Positions 31,934 to 40,375 are shown, numbered from the stretch's first letter. The stretch: DNA of 64,000 nucleotides from JBBQBM01 sp038317375 (GCA_038317375.1 JBBQBM010000001.1:21899-85898), one strand, 5' to 3'. Notes: generated by a model from the letters alone, not told the origin. Numbers and translations are program-made.

Positions 31934-33022
31934 ATGGCAAAACGAGATTACTACGAAGTTTTAGGTGTCGGTAAGCAAGCATCGGCCGACGAGATAAAGA
32001 AAGCCTATCGCAAGGCTGCTATTGAACATCACCCCGATAAAGGAGGTGACGAGGCCAAGTTCAAAGAAGTTGGCGAAGCCTACGAAGTTTTGAGTAATTC
32101 CGACAAAAGAAAACGTTACGACCAATTTGGTCATGCTGGGCTTGGCGGTGCCTCATCTGGCGGCACTGGAGGTTTCGGTGGTCAAGGTCAGGATACGCAC
32201 TTTGACTTTGGTGATTTAGGCCTCGGCGATATCTTCTCGAGCTTTTTTGGGGGTGGTGCCCAGCATCAATCTAACCGCCAAACTAGGGGTCGTGATGTCG
32301 AAACATCTGTGGAGCTCGATTTTGACAAAGCAGTTTTTGGGACAGATATCGACTTACGCCTTGAGCTCGAGGACAACTGTTCGCACTGCAAAGGCACGAC
32401 TGCTGAACCTGGCCACGACCTAAAAACCTGCGAAACTTGCAAAGGTGCAGGCCAAGTAATGAATGTCACTCGAACTGTTTTTGGCAATATCCAACAAGCC
32501 AGTGTTTGCCCAACCTGTCATGGTAAAGGCAAAGTGCCAGAGAAGGTTTGCTCTGTCTGTCACGGTAGGGGTACTCAGCGTAAAGAGCAAAAGGTATCAC
32601 TAAAAATTCCAGCTGGCATCGATGACGGGGCTACTATTCGCTTGCGTGAACATGGCGAGGCGATTGCTAACGGCCCAAAAGGCGACTTGTTCGTGAATAT
32701 ACGAGTCAAACCACACAAAAAGTTCATAAGAGAAGGCGATCTTATTCTAAGCGAACAGAATATCGACATGGTTGATGCCGCGTTAGGTACAGAAATTGAG
32801 GTCGAAACCGTCGACGGTATGGTCAAAATGAAGATTCCCGCCGGCACCCAGAGCGGTAGTGACTTTAAATTGTCTGGCCACGGTGTGCCACATATAAAGG
32901 GTGATTCTCGTGGCGCACACATAGTAGCGATTACTGTCGACACACCAGCAAAACTGTCTAAACATCAGCAGGAACTTCTTAAAGACTTCAAGAATGAAAA
33001 AAGCAGAGGCATTTTCGGTTAA
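31934..33022 (+). CDS. dnaJ: chaperone DnaJ (Hsp40)
   Basis: 362 aa. J domain with HPD at 33-35, Gly/Phe-rich region (about 70-115), four zinc CxxCxGxG-type repeats (CSHCKGTT, CETCKGAG, CPTCHGKG, CSVCHGRG) and the C-terminal substrate-binding barrel. The first repeat has TT in place of xG. It stimulates DnaK ATPase. Predicted leaderless, under its own CIRCE. Confidence 0.97.
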   Translation: MAKRDYYEVLGVGKQASADEIKKAYRKAAIEHHPDKGGDEAKFKEVGEAYEVLSNSDKRKRYDQFGHAGLGGASSGGTGGFGGQGQDTHFDFGDLGLGDIFSSFFGGGAQHQSNRQTRGRDVETSVELDFDKAVFGTDIDLRLELEDNCSHCKGTTAEPGHDLKTCETCKGAGQVMNVTRTVFGNIQQASVCPTCHGKGKVPEKVCSVCHGRGTQRKEQKVSLKIPAGIDDGATIRLREHGEAIANGPKGDLFVNIRVKPHKKFIREGDLILSEQNIDMVDAALGTEIEVETVDGMVKMKIPAGTQSGSDFKLSGHGVPHIKGDSRGAHIVAITVDTPAKLSKHQQELLKDFKNEKSRGIFG

Positions 33023-33043
33023 AAAGCGCTAGAATATCTCTAA

Positions 33044-33154
33044 ATGCATAAAAATAAAAAACAAGAAGGCTTTGTTACTTTGATATTGGTGCTAGCGGTT
33101 GTCTTGGTAGGAGCTGTAGCTGTAGCGTTTGTCCGCGTAAAGGCCCGTCAATAG
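33044..33154 (+). CDS. 36-aa single-pass membrane peptide
   Basis: Starts MHKNKKQEGF, then a hydrophobic helix VTLILVLAVVLVGAVAVAF and a basic end RVKARQ. TAGAAT at 33030-33035 lies 8 bases upstream of the ATG. The KKQEGF-hydrophobic pattern resembles a prepilin N-terminus (cleavage G|F) but lacks the Glu at +5 and any pilin body. Either a small membrane peptide or a pilin-derived relic. Confidence 0.45.
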   Translation: MHKNKKQEGFVTLILVLAVVLVGAVAVAFVRVKARQ

Positions 33155-33155
33155 A

Positions 33156-33184
33156 TTGACAATAACAGATTAATTTGGTATAAT
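33156..33184 (+). promoter_or_regulatory. perfect sigma70-type promoter, leaderless
   Basis: TTGACA (33156-33161), 17-base spacer, TATAAT (33179-33184): both hexamers and spacing are consensus. The next ATG (33192) is 7 bases after the -10, where transcription should start. Confidence 0.92.
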
Positions 33185-33191
33185 ACTACGC

Positions 33192-33806
33192 ATGAATACG
33201 CCTAACCACCCAAGTAATATTTCATCAGACCGACCAGTTGACCCAGGTGATTTAAAAATCATGCCCGAAACAATGCTTTCACCTGGTGAGATGCTCAATT
33301 TATCAGTAGAATTGCTGGCTAACTTTGAGGAAAAGTACCCTGAGATTGGTGCCATCCCTGTAGAAATCTACCCTGAGGCGGAAGGCTTTAACTCACAGTT
33401 AGAGGGACTAAGAATTTATACCCCAGGTGTCGGCGATCGACCATTATTTGATCCAACCAAAAGACCGGCTACCAAAGATCAGACACCAGAAAACACACCG
33501 CCAAAGGATTTTGCTACTTGGTTTGTTCAGTGTTTCGGAAAGACAGTCACTATGCGTGCGCGTGCGCTACATGAACTACCCGAACCAGAAGATCTTCAAC
33601 ACAAGAAAGTACCTAGGTTGGTGAGAGAATTTTTAACCGCCAAAGATAGTGATGCTAAAACGTACGCTATGCTTAATTTAAGCAAGGTAATTGCGCACAA
33701 TACCGGTCTTGAGATTGACGACGAAAGAACAGTTCAGGTAATAAGTGCCCATATCTGGCTGATTAATAAACTAAGTGCAGTTATCGCACAAGTCGAGGCA
33801 AGATAA
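33192..33806 (+). CDS. hypothetical protein with consensus promoter
   Basis: 204-aa soluble protein, not recognised. N-terminal Pro/Asp-rich part, a segment VEIYPEAEGFNSQLEGLRIY, another Pro-rich linker (FDPTKRPATKDQTPENTPPKD) and a helical C-terminus. It is driven by a consensus promoter, so probably abundant, and is followed by a terminator-like hairpin and then the ATP-grasp operon. It could be unrelated to that operon or its substrate; sequence alone does not say. Confidence 0.6.
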   Translation: MNTPNHPSNISSDRPVDPGDLKIMPETMLSPGEMLNLSVELLANFEEKYPEIGAIPVEIYPEAEGFNSQLEGLRIYTPGVGDRPLFDPTKRPATKDQTPENTPPKDFATWFVQCFGKTVTMRARALHELPEPEDLQHKKVPRLVREFLTAKDSDAKTYAMLNLSKVIAHNTGLEIDDERTVQVISAHIWLINKLSAVIAQVEAR

Positions 33807-33810
33807 TAGA

Positions 33811-33842
33811 TTTTTAGGCTTCTGCCTAAAAATGTTTGTTTA
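33811..33842 (+). terminator. terminator-like hairpin before the ATP-grasp operon
   Basis: ATTTTTAGGC-TTCT-GCCTAAAAAT followed by a T-rich run GTTTGTTTATTT. A weak intrinsic terminator that would separate the 204-aa gene from the operon at 33861, whose AAGGAGGG ribosome site follows directly. Confidence 0.65.
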
Positions 33843-33860
33843 TTTAAGGAGGGACAGACG

Positions 33861-34778
33861 ATGAAAGACGTACTGGTATTCTTTAGTTTTAGGAAGCACA
33901 AGACTGGCTATTACCGGACTTTGTTCAAGCTGCTAAGCGCCGAGGCGTCAAAGCACGACCTAAAACTCTCTCAGGGATCTTTAAAAGACCTGCATATCCA
34001 GATTATTGAAAATCAAATGACGGTAACCGAGTCTATGACCGGACGGCGATTAGATGACTTTGACGCGACTTATTTCGAATTATGGTACAAGGCACAGCAA
34101 CAGGCGCTAGCGGCTGCACTTTATCTGACACGTAAGAATAAACAATTCATCGGCCGCGAACTACTAGTTTCTATGCCAATCACAAAGATAGGCGAGATGG
34201 CTAAGATGGCCGATAATGATATTCCGCTTCCAAACACCTTTATGTCTAGTTCAAGAGAAATACTTAAAGTGTTTGAGAAGAATCCACCAATCGATTTCCC
34301 GATTATAGTTAAGTCTGCTGAAGGCTATGGAGGAAATGATAATTATTTAGTTAAGGATTACGCCACATTAAAGAAGACATTAGAAGAAAATAAAGGCATT
34401 GATTTTGTTGTTCAGGAGTTCATTCCTAACGATAGAGATTATCGGTGTTTAGTATTCGGCGGTGAGGTAAAACTTGTTTTAGAACGCAAGCGTTCGCCTG
34501 AGAATAGTACTCACTTGAACAATACGTCTCAGGGCGCCGAAGGAACTATCGTCCCACTCTCAACATTGTCCGCGGAGTCAATTCAGAGTGTTTTAAGTGC
34601 TGCGAAGGTTCTAGGGCGAGATGAGTTCTGTGGGGCTGACTTAATGTTCGATATGAAGACCGGAGAGCACTATATCCTTGAGGTTAACCAGACGCCGCAA
34701 ATCGAGATTGGGGCTTCTACAGACCAAAAGATGGCAGCGCTTTTAAACTACCTAAAGAAGCTAGCGGGAGAGCAGTAA
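33861..34778 (+). CDS. RimK-like ATP-grasp ligase 1
   Basis: 305 aa. ATP-grasp fold: ATP-binding lysine region FPIIVKSAEGYGGNDNYLV near 155, hinge FVVQEFIPNDRDYRCLVFGG, and the metal-binding end GADLMFDMKTGEHYILEVNQTPQI. This matches RimK-type carboxylate-amine ligases that join amino acids to peptides or proteins through acyl-phosphates. The N-terminal 100 residues form the pre-ATP-grasp domain. Strong AAGGAGGG ribosome site. Its stop and the next start share one base (TAATG). Substrate unknown. Confidence 0.85.
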   Translation: MKDVLVFFSFRKHKTGYYRTLFKLLSAEASKHDLKLSQGSLKDLHIQIIENQMTVTESMTGRRLDDFDATYFELWYKAQQQALAAALYLTRKNKQFIGRELLVSMPITKIGEMAKMADNDIPLPNTFMSSSREILKVFEKNPPIDFPIIVKSAEGYGGNDNYLVKDYATLKKTLEENKGIDFVVQEFIPNDRDYRCLVFGGEVKLVLERKRSPENSTHLNNTSQGAEGTIVPLSTLSAESIQSVLSAAKVLGRDEFCGADLMFDMKTGEHYILEVNQTPQIEIGASTDQKMAALLNYLKKLAGEQ

Positions 34779-36157
34779 TGAAAAAAACCACACCAAAAGT
34801 TTTAGTTGTTTTTTCTGAACGACGTAGCGAGAACAGTACTTGGTTTGGCGGGTTTGTAAAGAGGCTTCAGAAGCGGCCGGGACTTGAGGGTGTTGACATT
34901 GATTATGTTGCGCTTGAGGATTTGATATTTGAGATAAAAGATAATAAGCCAAGCATTTTCGACATTCGGACAGAGAAATACATCAAAGATTATACTTGGG
35001 CATATTTCAAGCGTTGGATGAGTATGCCGGTCGAGGCGGCATCGCTAGCTATATTTCTGCAAGCGAACGGAGTACCATTTGCTGATAACTTAGTACTGAC
35101 TGGCGTAAATGACGGCAAGCTTGCTTCTCAGTTTTTGTTTTGGGAAAAAGGAGTGCCGGTTCCTAACTCATATTACTGCGCATCGAAACACATAGGACTT
35201 ATCTTAAAGCGGACCAAGCTTCCCTTTCCGGTGGTAGTTAAAGACATTGAGGGCCAAAAGGGCAGAATGAACTTCCTGGCTCGCAATAATAAGGAAGTCC
35301 TAAAGATTTATAGTGAAAATCCAGAGATTAAATTTATAATCCAAGAATTCATTCCAAACAAATTTGACTGGCGGATACAGGTGTATGGTGGCCAGGCAGT
35401 TGTGGGCTATAAAAGGGTCGGCAAGAAGGGTAGCCACCTTAATAATGAATCAACTGGCGGTACGTCATACCTAGTACCGCTGAATAAAATACCAACAAAA
35501 GTTTTGGAGCTTGCAGAGTTAGCGGCTGATGCGGTCGGACTTCAAGTTTCTGGAGTCGACGTACTCCCAAATCTTAAAAGCACTAAACACGTCGTCCTGG
35601 AGGCAAACCAAGGTTCACAAATTGTGACAGGCGATATTTCTGGTGAGAATGTAGTTTGCATAGATGAATTTAATAAATATGTAACTCGAATGGCAAAGTC
35701 GCGAATCAAAGAAAATAAATATCTGCCTCGCAACAAGCTTCAAATAGTTGGATTGCACGAAGTTGTCGACCTAATAGAGCTTGGAATGTTTAATGCTCAT
35801 GCTAAGGTTGATACAGGGGCTTATCGTTGCTCTATTCACGCTACAAATATTAAGGTCATAAAACGGGGCGGTAAAGAAGTACTACAATTTAGCGTTCCAG
35901 AGATAGCCAGGAAGGGCGTGTCTGAGGGCGAGCTAAGGCACGAGACAGAAGAGTTTTATGCTATGCCTGTTCGGAAGTCTGCAACCCACATCGAAAATAG
36001 GTACATAATCAAGACTAGGCTACGTATGGGAGGTCGAACATTTATAGCCTCCTTCAATCTTACGAATCGGGGGTCGATGAGATTTCCGATTCTGATTGGG
36101 CGTCGAGTCTTGAGTGGAAGGTTTTTAGTTAACACAGCATTAAGTACAAAGGAATAA
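34778..36157 (+). CDS. RimK-like ATP-grasp ligase 2 fused to a RimB/retropepsin-like domain
   Basis: 459 aa. Residues 1-310 are a second ATP-grasp (FPVVVKDIEGQKGRMNFL, FIIQEFIPNKFDWRIQVYGG, VSGVDVLPNLKSTKHVVLEANQGSQI). Residues 320-459 contain HAKVDTGAYRCSIHATNIKV and, near the end, FPILIGRRVLSGRFLVN, the DTGA and hydrophobic-G-R motifs of the RimB-type putative ATP-dependent zinc/aspartic protease family with a retropepsin-like fold. Ligase and candidate peptidase are thus in one chain, as if one adds and the other trims a peptide tag. It overlaps gene 1 and lies one base before gene 3. Confidence 0.85.
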   Translation: MKKTTPKVLVVFSERRSENSTWFGGFVKRLQKRPGLEGVDIDYVALEDLIFEIKDNKPSIFDIRTEKYIKDYTWAYFKRWMSMPVEAASLAIFLQANGVPFADNLVLTGVNDGKLASQFLFWEKGVPVPNSYYCASKHIGLILKRTKLPFPVVVKDIEGQKGRMNFLARNNKEVLKIYSENPEIKFIIQEFIPNKFDWRIQVYGGQAVVGYKRVGKKGSHLNNESTGGTSYLVPLNKIPTKVLELAELAADAVGLQVSGVDVLPNLKSTKHVVLEANQGSQIVTGDISGENVVCIDEFNKYVTRMAKSRIKENKYLPRNKLQIVGLHEVVDLIELGMFNAHAKVDTGAYRCSIHATNIKVIKRGGKEVLQFSVPEIARKGVSEGELRHETEEFYAMPVRKSATHIENRYIIKTRLRMGGRTFIASFNLTNRGSMRFPILIGRRVLSGRFLVNTALSTKE

Positions 36158-36158
36158 T

Positions 36159-37064
36159 ATGAATATAGTAATTTTATCTAAAGGTTCGGGTAACTACACA
36201 ACCAAGAGGCTAAAAGAGGTAGCACAACTTCGCGGACATAAGGTTCGGGTTATTAACTATGCCAAATGTTATATGACGGTCGAGAAGGGCAATCCGGTAG
36301 TTATGTATAAGGGTCAGCCGATCGAAGACATTGATGCGATCATACCTAGAATCGCACAGAGCCTTACAAAATATGGTACGGCAGTAGTCCGTCAATTTGA
36401 AATGAAGGGTGTCTTCACAACCGCGAGCTCAATTGCTATTAATAGGACGCGCGATAAACTTCGCGCCTATCAACTTCTTGCGAAATACGGTATTGGAGTC
36501 CCGAAGACGGTGTTTGCCCGTGAGACTGCCGATTTTGATGATGTTTTAGAACTTGCCGGAGGTGCACCGGTAATTATCAAAGTCGCTCGTGGAACACACG
36601 GTAATGGTGTAGTGCTTGCTGAAACGCGCAAAGCCGCCAAAGCTGTAATGCAGGCATTCTTTGTAGAGAGTGTGAGCTTTGTTGTGCAGGAATATATTGC
36701 AGAATCGGCCGGCAGCGACATCCGGGCACTAGTTGTTGGTGGACGCGTCGTAGCAAGCGTTAAACGACAGAGTCTTGACGACGACTTTAGGTCGAATACT
36801 CACCAAGGTGGAGTCGGTCAAAAGGTTCAGTTGACGCCAGAAGAAGAAAAGGTAGCAGTTCGGGCAGCCAAAGCTATGGGACTCCCTATTTGTGGCGTTG
36901 ATATGATGCGATCTGAACGCGGTCCTCTAGTGCTTGAGGTTAACTCGTCTGCTAGTCTAAAGACACCAGAAAGAATAACTAAGCGTGATGTTGCTACGCA
37001 AATAATTGAATATGTCGAAAGAAATGCTAAACAAAAAAATCGTAAGGACAAGATCGGCGCCTAG
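36159..37064 (+). CDS. RimK-family ATP-grasp ligase 3
   Basis: 301 aa, the most RimK-like of the three: MNIVILSKG, IDAIIPRIAQSLTKYG, ATP-grasp core PVIIKVARGTHGNGVVLAE, FVVQEYIAESAGSDIRALVVGG, RSNTHQGGVGQ and CGVDMMRSERGPLVLEVNSSASL. In E. coli RimK adds glutamates to ribosomal protein S6. No rimK-partner rpsF is seen here. The gene starts one base after its upstream neighbour and overlaps the DUF192 gene downstream. Confidence 0.9.
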   Translation: MNIVILSKGSGNYTTKRLKEVAQLRGHKVRVINYAKCYMTVEKGNPVVMYKGQPIEDIDAIIPRIAQSLTKYGTAVVRQFEMKGVFTTASSIAINRTRDKLRAYQLLAKYGIGVPKTVFARETADFDDVLELAGGAPVIIKVARGTHGNGVVLAETRKAAKAVMQAFFVESVSFVVQEYIAESAGSDIRALVVGGRVVASVKRQSLDDDFRSNTHQGGVGQKVQLTPEEEKVAVRAAKAMGLPICGVDMMRSERGPLVLEVNSSASLKTPERITKRDVATQIIEYVERNAKQKNRKDKIGA

Positions 37065-37491
37065 ACTTGTTCTCGCAGTTGGTATGGTCTTGGTTGGGGT
37101 AGGGCTTGTGGCGTTTGGTTTGGGTGGAGTTTTAGAAAAGAAAGTCTATATCCGTACGCCTAAAATGCTTATTAGAGCCGAGGTTTCTGATGACCAAACA
37201 GAACGAACCTTAGGACTGTCGGGGAGGGATAACTTGAGTGGTGGCAGGGCGATGCTGTTCGTATTTGACGAACCTGGCACGCACGGTATTTGGATGAAAG
37301 GTATGAAGTTTCCGATTGATATTGTTTGGCTGGATAAGAATAAAAGGGTAGTAACAATCGTGCCTAATGTTCAGGCAGCAAGTTACCCCAAGGTATTTGA
37401 GCCAAGCGAGCCCTCGCTTTATGTGATTGAATTTGCTTCTGGAAGATCTTCGGAGTTAGGGATAAAAACCAATCAAATACTTCATTGGTAG
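37024..37491 (+). CDS. DUF192 family protein, membrane-anchored
   Basis: About 155 aa. One membrane segment (about 15-37) then a DUF192 domain: MLIRAEVSDDQTERTLGLSGRD, MLFVFDEPGTHGIWMKGMKFPIDIVWLD, and VIEFASG near the end. Extracytoplasmic domain of unknown biochemical role. Start is uncertain: ATG 37024 has a weak GAAAG upstream; ATG 37012 is also in frame. Either way it overlaps the ATP-grasp gene, placing it in the same operon. Confidence 0.8.
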   Translation: MLNKKIVRTRSAPRLVLAVGMVLVGVGLVAFGLGGVLEKKVYIRTPKMLIRAEVSDDQTERTLGLSGRDNLSGGRAMLFVFDEPGTHGIWMKGMKFPIDIVWLDKNKRVVTIVPNVQAASYPKVFEPSEPSLYVIEFASGRSSELGIKTNQILHW

Positions 37492-37506
37492 GTGTATCAT
37501 AAGTTC

Positions 37507-38001
37507 ATGAATGCTTACGTTTTAATTGCCATAATTGGTGGAGTGATTGGTATCTTGCCAATTGTTTGGCGCTCTAAAGGCACCTACGTCTTCCTGTTAT
37601 TGTGTGCTGGAAGTTTGTTGAGTGCTTCGGTCAGTGGGTCGCTTGTCAGCGAGATACGTAGCGCTGCGTCAACCGAAAACATCCCTGTTCAAAACATCGT
37701 GCAAGGAGTTTTATTACTCCTGCCGGCGGTGCTGGCAATACTTATAAGCCGGGGCTCTGTTAAGAAAAAGAAGGCGCCCTTTCATCTACTGCCTTCGCTA
37801 GCGGCTGGAGTATTAGCCTATCTATGGTTTATTAGAGTTTTACCGTTCGATCAATTCTCGAGATTCGAAAACGCCGAGGTCACCCAACAACTTATGCGAA
37901 TACGTGATACCGCCCTAGTGGCTGGGATTTTAAGTAGTATCGCGTTGGTATTTGTTGAGAAACCAAAACCCGACGAACTTGATTCAAAGAAAAAGAAATA
38001 G
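37507..38001 (+). CDS. hypothetical four-pass membrane protein
   Basis: About 164 aa, with hydrophobic segments near the N-terminus (YVLIAIIGGVIGILPIVW), then LLLCAGSLLSASVSG, VLLLLPAVLAILIS and AGVLAYLWFI/AGILSSIALVF, and a Lys-rich tail. The start may be ATG 37507 or the GTG at 37492 that abuts the DUF192 stop. Last gene of the ATP-grasp operon. No family recognised. Confidence 0.6.
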   Translation: MNAYVLIAIIGGVIGILPIVWRSKGTYVFLLLCAGSLLSASVSGSLVSEIRSAASTENIPVQNIVQGVLLLLPAVLAILISRGSVKKKKAPFHLLPSLAAGVLAYLWFIRVLPFDQFSRFENAEVTQQLMRIRDTALVAGILSSIALVFVEKPKPDELDSKKKK

Positions 38002-38059
38002 CCCGAGACTAGTGTTGGTTGACTTTTGTTGTCAAAAATAAGATAATCACCTCTGTTCC

Positions 38060-38136
38060 GGGTCCGTAGCTCAGCTGGTTAGAGCACCTGCCTTTTAAGC
38101 AGGGTGTCATGGGTTCAAGTCCCATCGGACCCTCCA
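38060..38136 (+). tRNA. tRNA-Lys (UUU)
   Basis: 77 bases with encoded CCA. GGGTCCG pairs with CGGACCC, D-arm GCTC..GAGC, anticodon arm CCTGC-CTTTTAA-GCAGG, T-arm TGGG/CCCA. Followed immediately by an intrinsic terminator. Its last 21 bases recur 195 bases downstream. Confidence 0.97.
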
Positions 38137-38331
38137 AAACTAACGCCCCACTCAAATGTGGGGCTTTTGTTTTGGTCGTTCCAATGGATTTGAATTTATG
38201 ACACGCCAGAAAGGGTGTCGTGGGTGAGAAATGCCTGTGGCATTTAGGAAACGAATCTTCCGATGCCAACTTGTTGGCAATCGAGAAGTTCGGGGGTCGC
38301 GGAACGTGACCAAGTCCCATCGGACCCTCCA
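38137..38331 (+). repeat. noncoding segment ending in a direct repeat of the tRNA-Lys 3' end
   Basis: About 195 bases without a gene. CAAGTCCCATCGGACCCTCC plus A at 38311-38331 exactly repeats 38116-38136 of the tRNA-Lys gene. A second partial echo, AGGGTGTCGTGGGT near 38213, resembles the tRNA variable/T-arm entry AGGGTGTCATGGGT. Between them are two hairpins: AAATGCC-TGT-GGCATTT (38229-38245) and TGCCAAC-TT-GTTGGCA (38264-38279, extended by CTTC..GAAG). This may be a decayed tandem tRNA-Lys or an att-like scar of tRNA-targeted integration. Confidence 0.75.
38145..38173 (+). terminator. intrinsic terminator of tRNA-Lys
   Basis: GCCCCAC (38145-38151) pairs with GTGGGGC (38158-38164), loop TCAAAT, followed by TTTTGTTTT. 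Confidence 0.9.
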
Positions 38332-38386
38332 CATTCCTATACGTTAGCCCTGAAGTCTATTTATTGGGCTATTGTATACTGCAATA

Positions 38387-38857
38387 ATGGATTCATCGCA
38401 AAAAGCTAAATACATTATCGAGAACACTGGCATTATGGTTATCGCAACGGCCGACAGCACAGGAAAGCCGTGGATATCACCCGTAGGTTTTACGTACGAC
38501 GATAATCACAATCTATATTGGGTATCGTATAAGAAAGCCCTACACTCCGAAAATATTGTCGGTAGACCAGAGGTTGCTATTACTATTTTTGGCAAGTTGC
38601 CTAGTGGCGATACAGATGGAGTTTATATAGACGCAACGGCTCATGAGTTAAGGAATGATCCTGAGATTCGACTGGCAATGTCTTTATTTGCCAAAAGACG
38701 CCCACAAATTTCTAAATTCACGGTGAATACGGTAAGAGACGTTACTTGCGATGCGGTATGGAGAATGTATAAAGCTGTCCCTGTGAGTATCTCAAAACGT
38801 GCAGACAAAGTAATCGACGGACAGTCGATTACTGTTCGCGAACCGGTGACCCTATGA
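38387..38857 (+). CDS. pyridoxamine-5'-phosphate oxidase-like FMN-binding protein
   Basis: About 156 aa, split-barrel flavin-binding fold: MVIATADSTGKPWISPVGFTYDD..LYWVSYKKALHSENI and EVAITIFG, typical of the PNPOx-like superfamily. Such proteins bind FMN, F420 or heme; a true vitamin B6 oxidase role is not supported. Start ATG 38387 lies 6 bases after TATACT (38375-38380), so leaderless; an in-frame TTG at 38372 lies before the -10. Confidence 0.82.
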   Translation: MDSSQKAKYIIENTGIMVIATADSTGKPWISPVGFTYDDNHNLYWVSYKKALHSENIVGRPEVAITIFGKLPSGDTDGVYIDATAHELRNDPEIRLAMSLFAKRRPQISKFTVNTVRDVTCDAVWRMYKAVPVSISKRADKVIDGQSITVREPVTL

Positions 38858-38860
38858 TTG

Positions 38861-38890
38861 AAATAATACTTAACATGTTAAGTATTATTT
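38861..38890. repeat. palindrome family copy 4, perfect 30-bp palindrome
   Basis: A perfect inverted repeat with 15-base arms; the left arm is AAATAATACTTAACA. It lies between the PNPOx-like stop and comEC. The central 20 bases (38866-38885) match the family consensus. It might double as a weak terminator, but no other copy has a clear terminator form. Confidence 0.9.
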
Positions 38891-38932
38891 AGTAAGTTTA
38901 ATTCATTCAGCCGAACTGATATATTTGGAGTA

Positions 38933-40375
38933 ATGCTATTTTCGAGGATTATTACTATGATCTTCGATCATCGGTTTCGAAGAACAACCTTTCTAATATT
39001 CGGTAGCCTAGGCTTCTTGGGCGGATCGCTCTATGCGCTACAGGGTAGTGCTGGCTGGGCTTGGCTGATCCCAGCTTTCTTCTTTGCGCCGGCGCTAAAG
39101 GACCGTCGCTTTGTAGCGCTGGTAGTCGTTATGTATGGATGTTTCATCGGCGGAGTTATTAGAGGTAACCACGCGCTCGCAAAAGAGGACGTGCTACGCC
39201 AGTTCATGGGCCAGAAAGTGACGCTTGATGCTGTGATTACGGACGACGGCTATTATGACTACAAAAGGAGGGTGACCTTCACGGCCAACGTGTTTGAGAT
39301 TTTGTCGCCAGAACGAGTCAAGGTTGACGTGCCGCTACGGATAAATACCTTTGTACTATCATCTGCTACTCGCGGAGAAGTAGTGAGAGTAACAGGAAAG
39401 ATTTTCCCTACGCTTGGTAATGTGGCTGGGTCGATTGGCTATGCTGAGGTCGAGACTTTAGGTACGACCGTAAATTTTTTGGACCTGGCGAGACAAAAGT
39501 TCACAGCTGGGCTACGAAACAGTTTGCCGGAACCAACGGCATCTTTTGCGGCCGGTATTTTAATTGGTCAAAGATCGTCATTGACTAGCAAGTGGCAAGA
39601 TATTATTCGTGATGCCGGAATAACACATATTATCGCTGTGTCGGGCTATAACCTGACCATCTTAGTAAGATTTACGCGAAGACTATTCAAGAGAAAGTCT
39701 CGCTATCAGGTATTAGTTAGTAGCGCACTGCTCGTTACTGCTTTCGTTATGATTACTGGTCTTAGCCCTTCGATCTTACGGGCGATAATCGTGGTGATCC
39801 TATTACAGCTGAGCTGGTTCTATGGCCGGAAGATCCATCCGATTGTACTACTCAGCTTATCGGCAGCGATCTCAGTACTTATTGACCCGTTCCAGCTTTG
39901 GAGAAGCGTTGGTTGGTATTTATCGTTCGCGGCTTTTTTTGGAGTAATTGTTATGGCGCCGCTTCTTGTGTCTAAAAAACGCGAAAAATCTATCCTTGCC
40001 TTACTCATCACGGAGAGTTTATCTGCCGGTCTTATGACATTGCCGATCATTGCTACGGTTTTTGGTAGAGTCTCAGTTGTTAGTATTTTTGCGAACTTGC
40101 TCGTGACCCCACTAGTTCCCCTGGCAATGTTGCTCAGTTTCATAGCCGGATTAGCTGGATGGATACTTCCGGCTATGTCTGGGTGGTTCGCGTTACCGGC
40201 ACGGTTCTTATTAACCTATATGCTCGACATCGCCAATATCGTGTCGCGTTTGCCAGGCGCACGACTTGGCCTGAGTGTTAATGCATTAGTACTAGCAATA
40301 TTTTATGCGTTACTCTGTGGTGGAATTTGGATTTTGCATCGACACAGAAAACCTAAACTATTAGTTCTAGACTGA
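38933..40375 (+). CDS. comEC: ComEC/Rec2 DNA-uptake channel protein
   Basis: 480-aa membrane protein. N-terminal membrane segments, an external DUF4131-type domain (about 80-175), then the competence domain with LPEPTASFAAGILIGQR, HIIAVSGYNLTIL and about seven more membrane helices (ITGLSPSILRAIIVV, LSFAAFFGV). It should form the channel bringing single-stranded DNA into the cytoplasm. The C-terminal metallo-beta-lactamase-like nuclease domain of longer ComEC proteins is absent. TTGGAG precedes the ATG. It opens the block of pilus and recombination genes. Confidence 0.92.
   Translation: MLFSRIITMIFDHRFRRTTFLIFGSLGFLGGSLYALQGSAGWAWLIPAFFFAPALKDRRFVALVVVMYGCFIGGVIRGNHALAKEDVLRQFMGQKVTLDAVITDDGYYDYKRRVTFTANVFEILSPERVKVDVPLRINTFVLSSATRGEVVRVTGKIFPTLGNVAGSIGYAEVETLGTTVNFLDLARQKFTAGLRNSLPEPTASFAAGILIGQRSSLTSKWQDIIRDAGITHIIAVSGYNLTILVRFTRRLFKRKSRYQVLVSSALLVTAFVMITGLSPSILRAIIVVILLQLSWFYGRKIHPIVLLSLSAAISVLIDPFQLWRSVGWYLSFAAFFGVIVMAPLLVSKKREKSILALLITESLSAGLMTLPIIATVFGRVSVVSIFANLLVTPLVPLAMLLSFIAGLAGWILPAMSGWFALPARFLLTYMLDIANIVSRLPGARLGLSVNALVLAIFYALLCGGIWILHRHRKPKLLVLD

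Noticed and set aside
38861..38890. The 30-bp palindrome as an ordinary terminator
   Set aside because: It is AT-rich with little T-run, and sister copies lie inside coding sequences.
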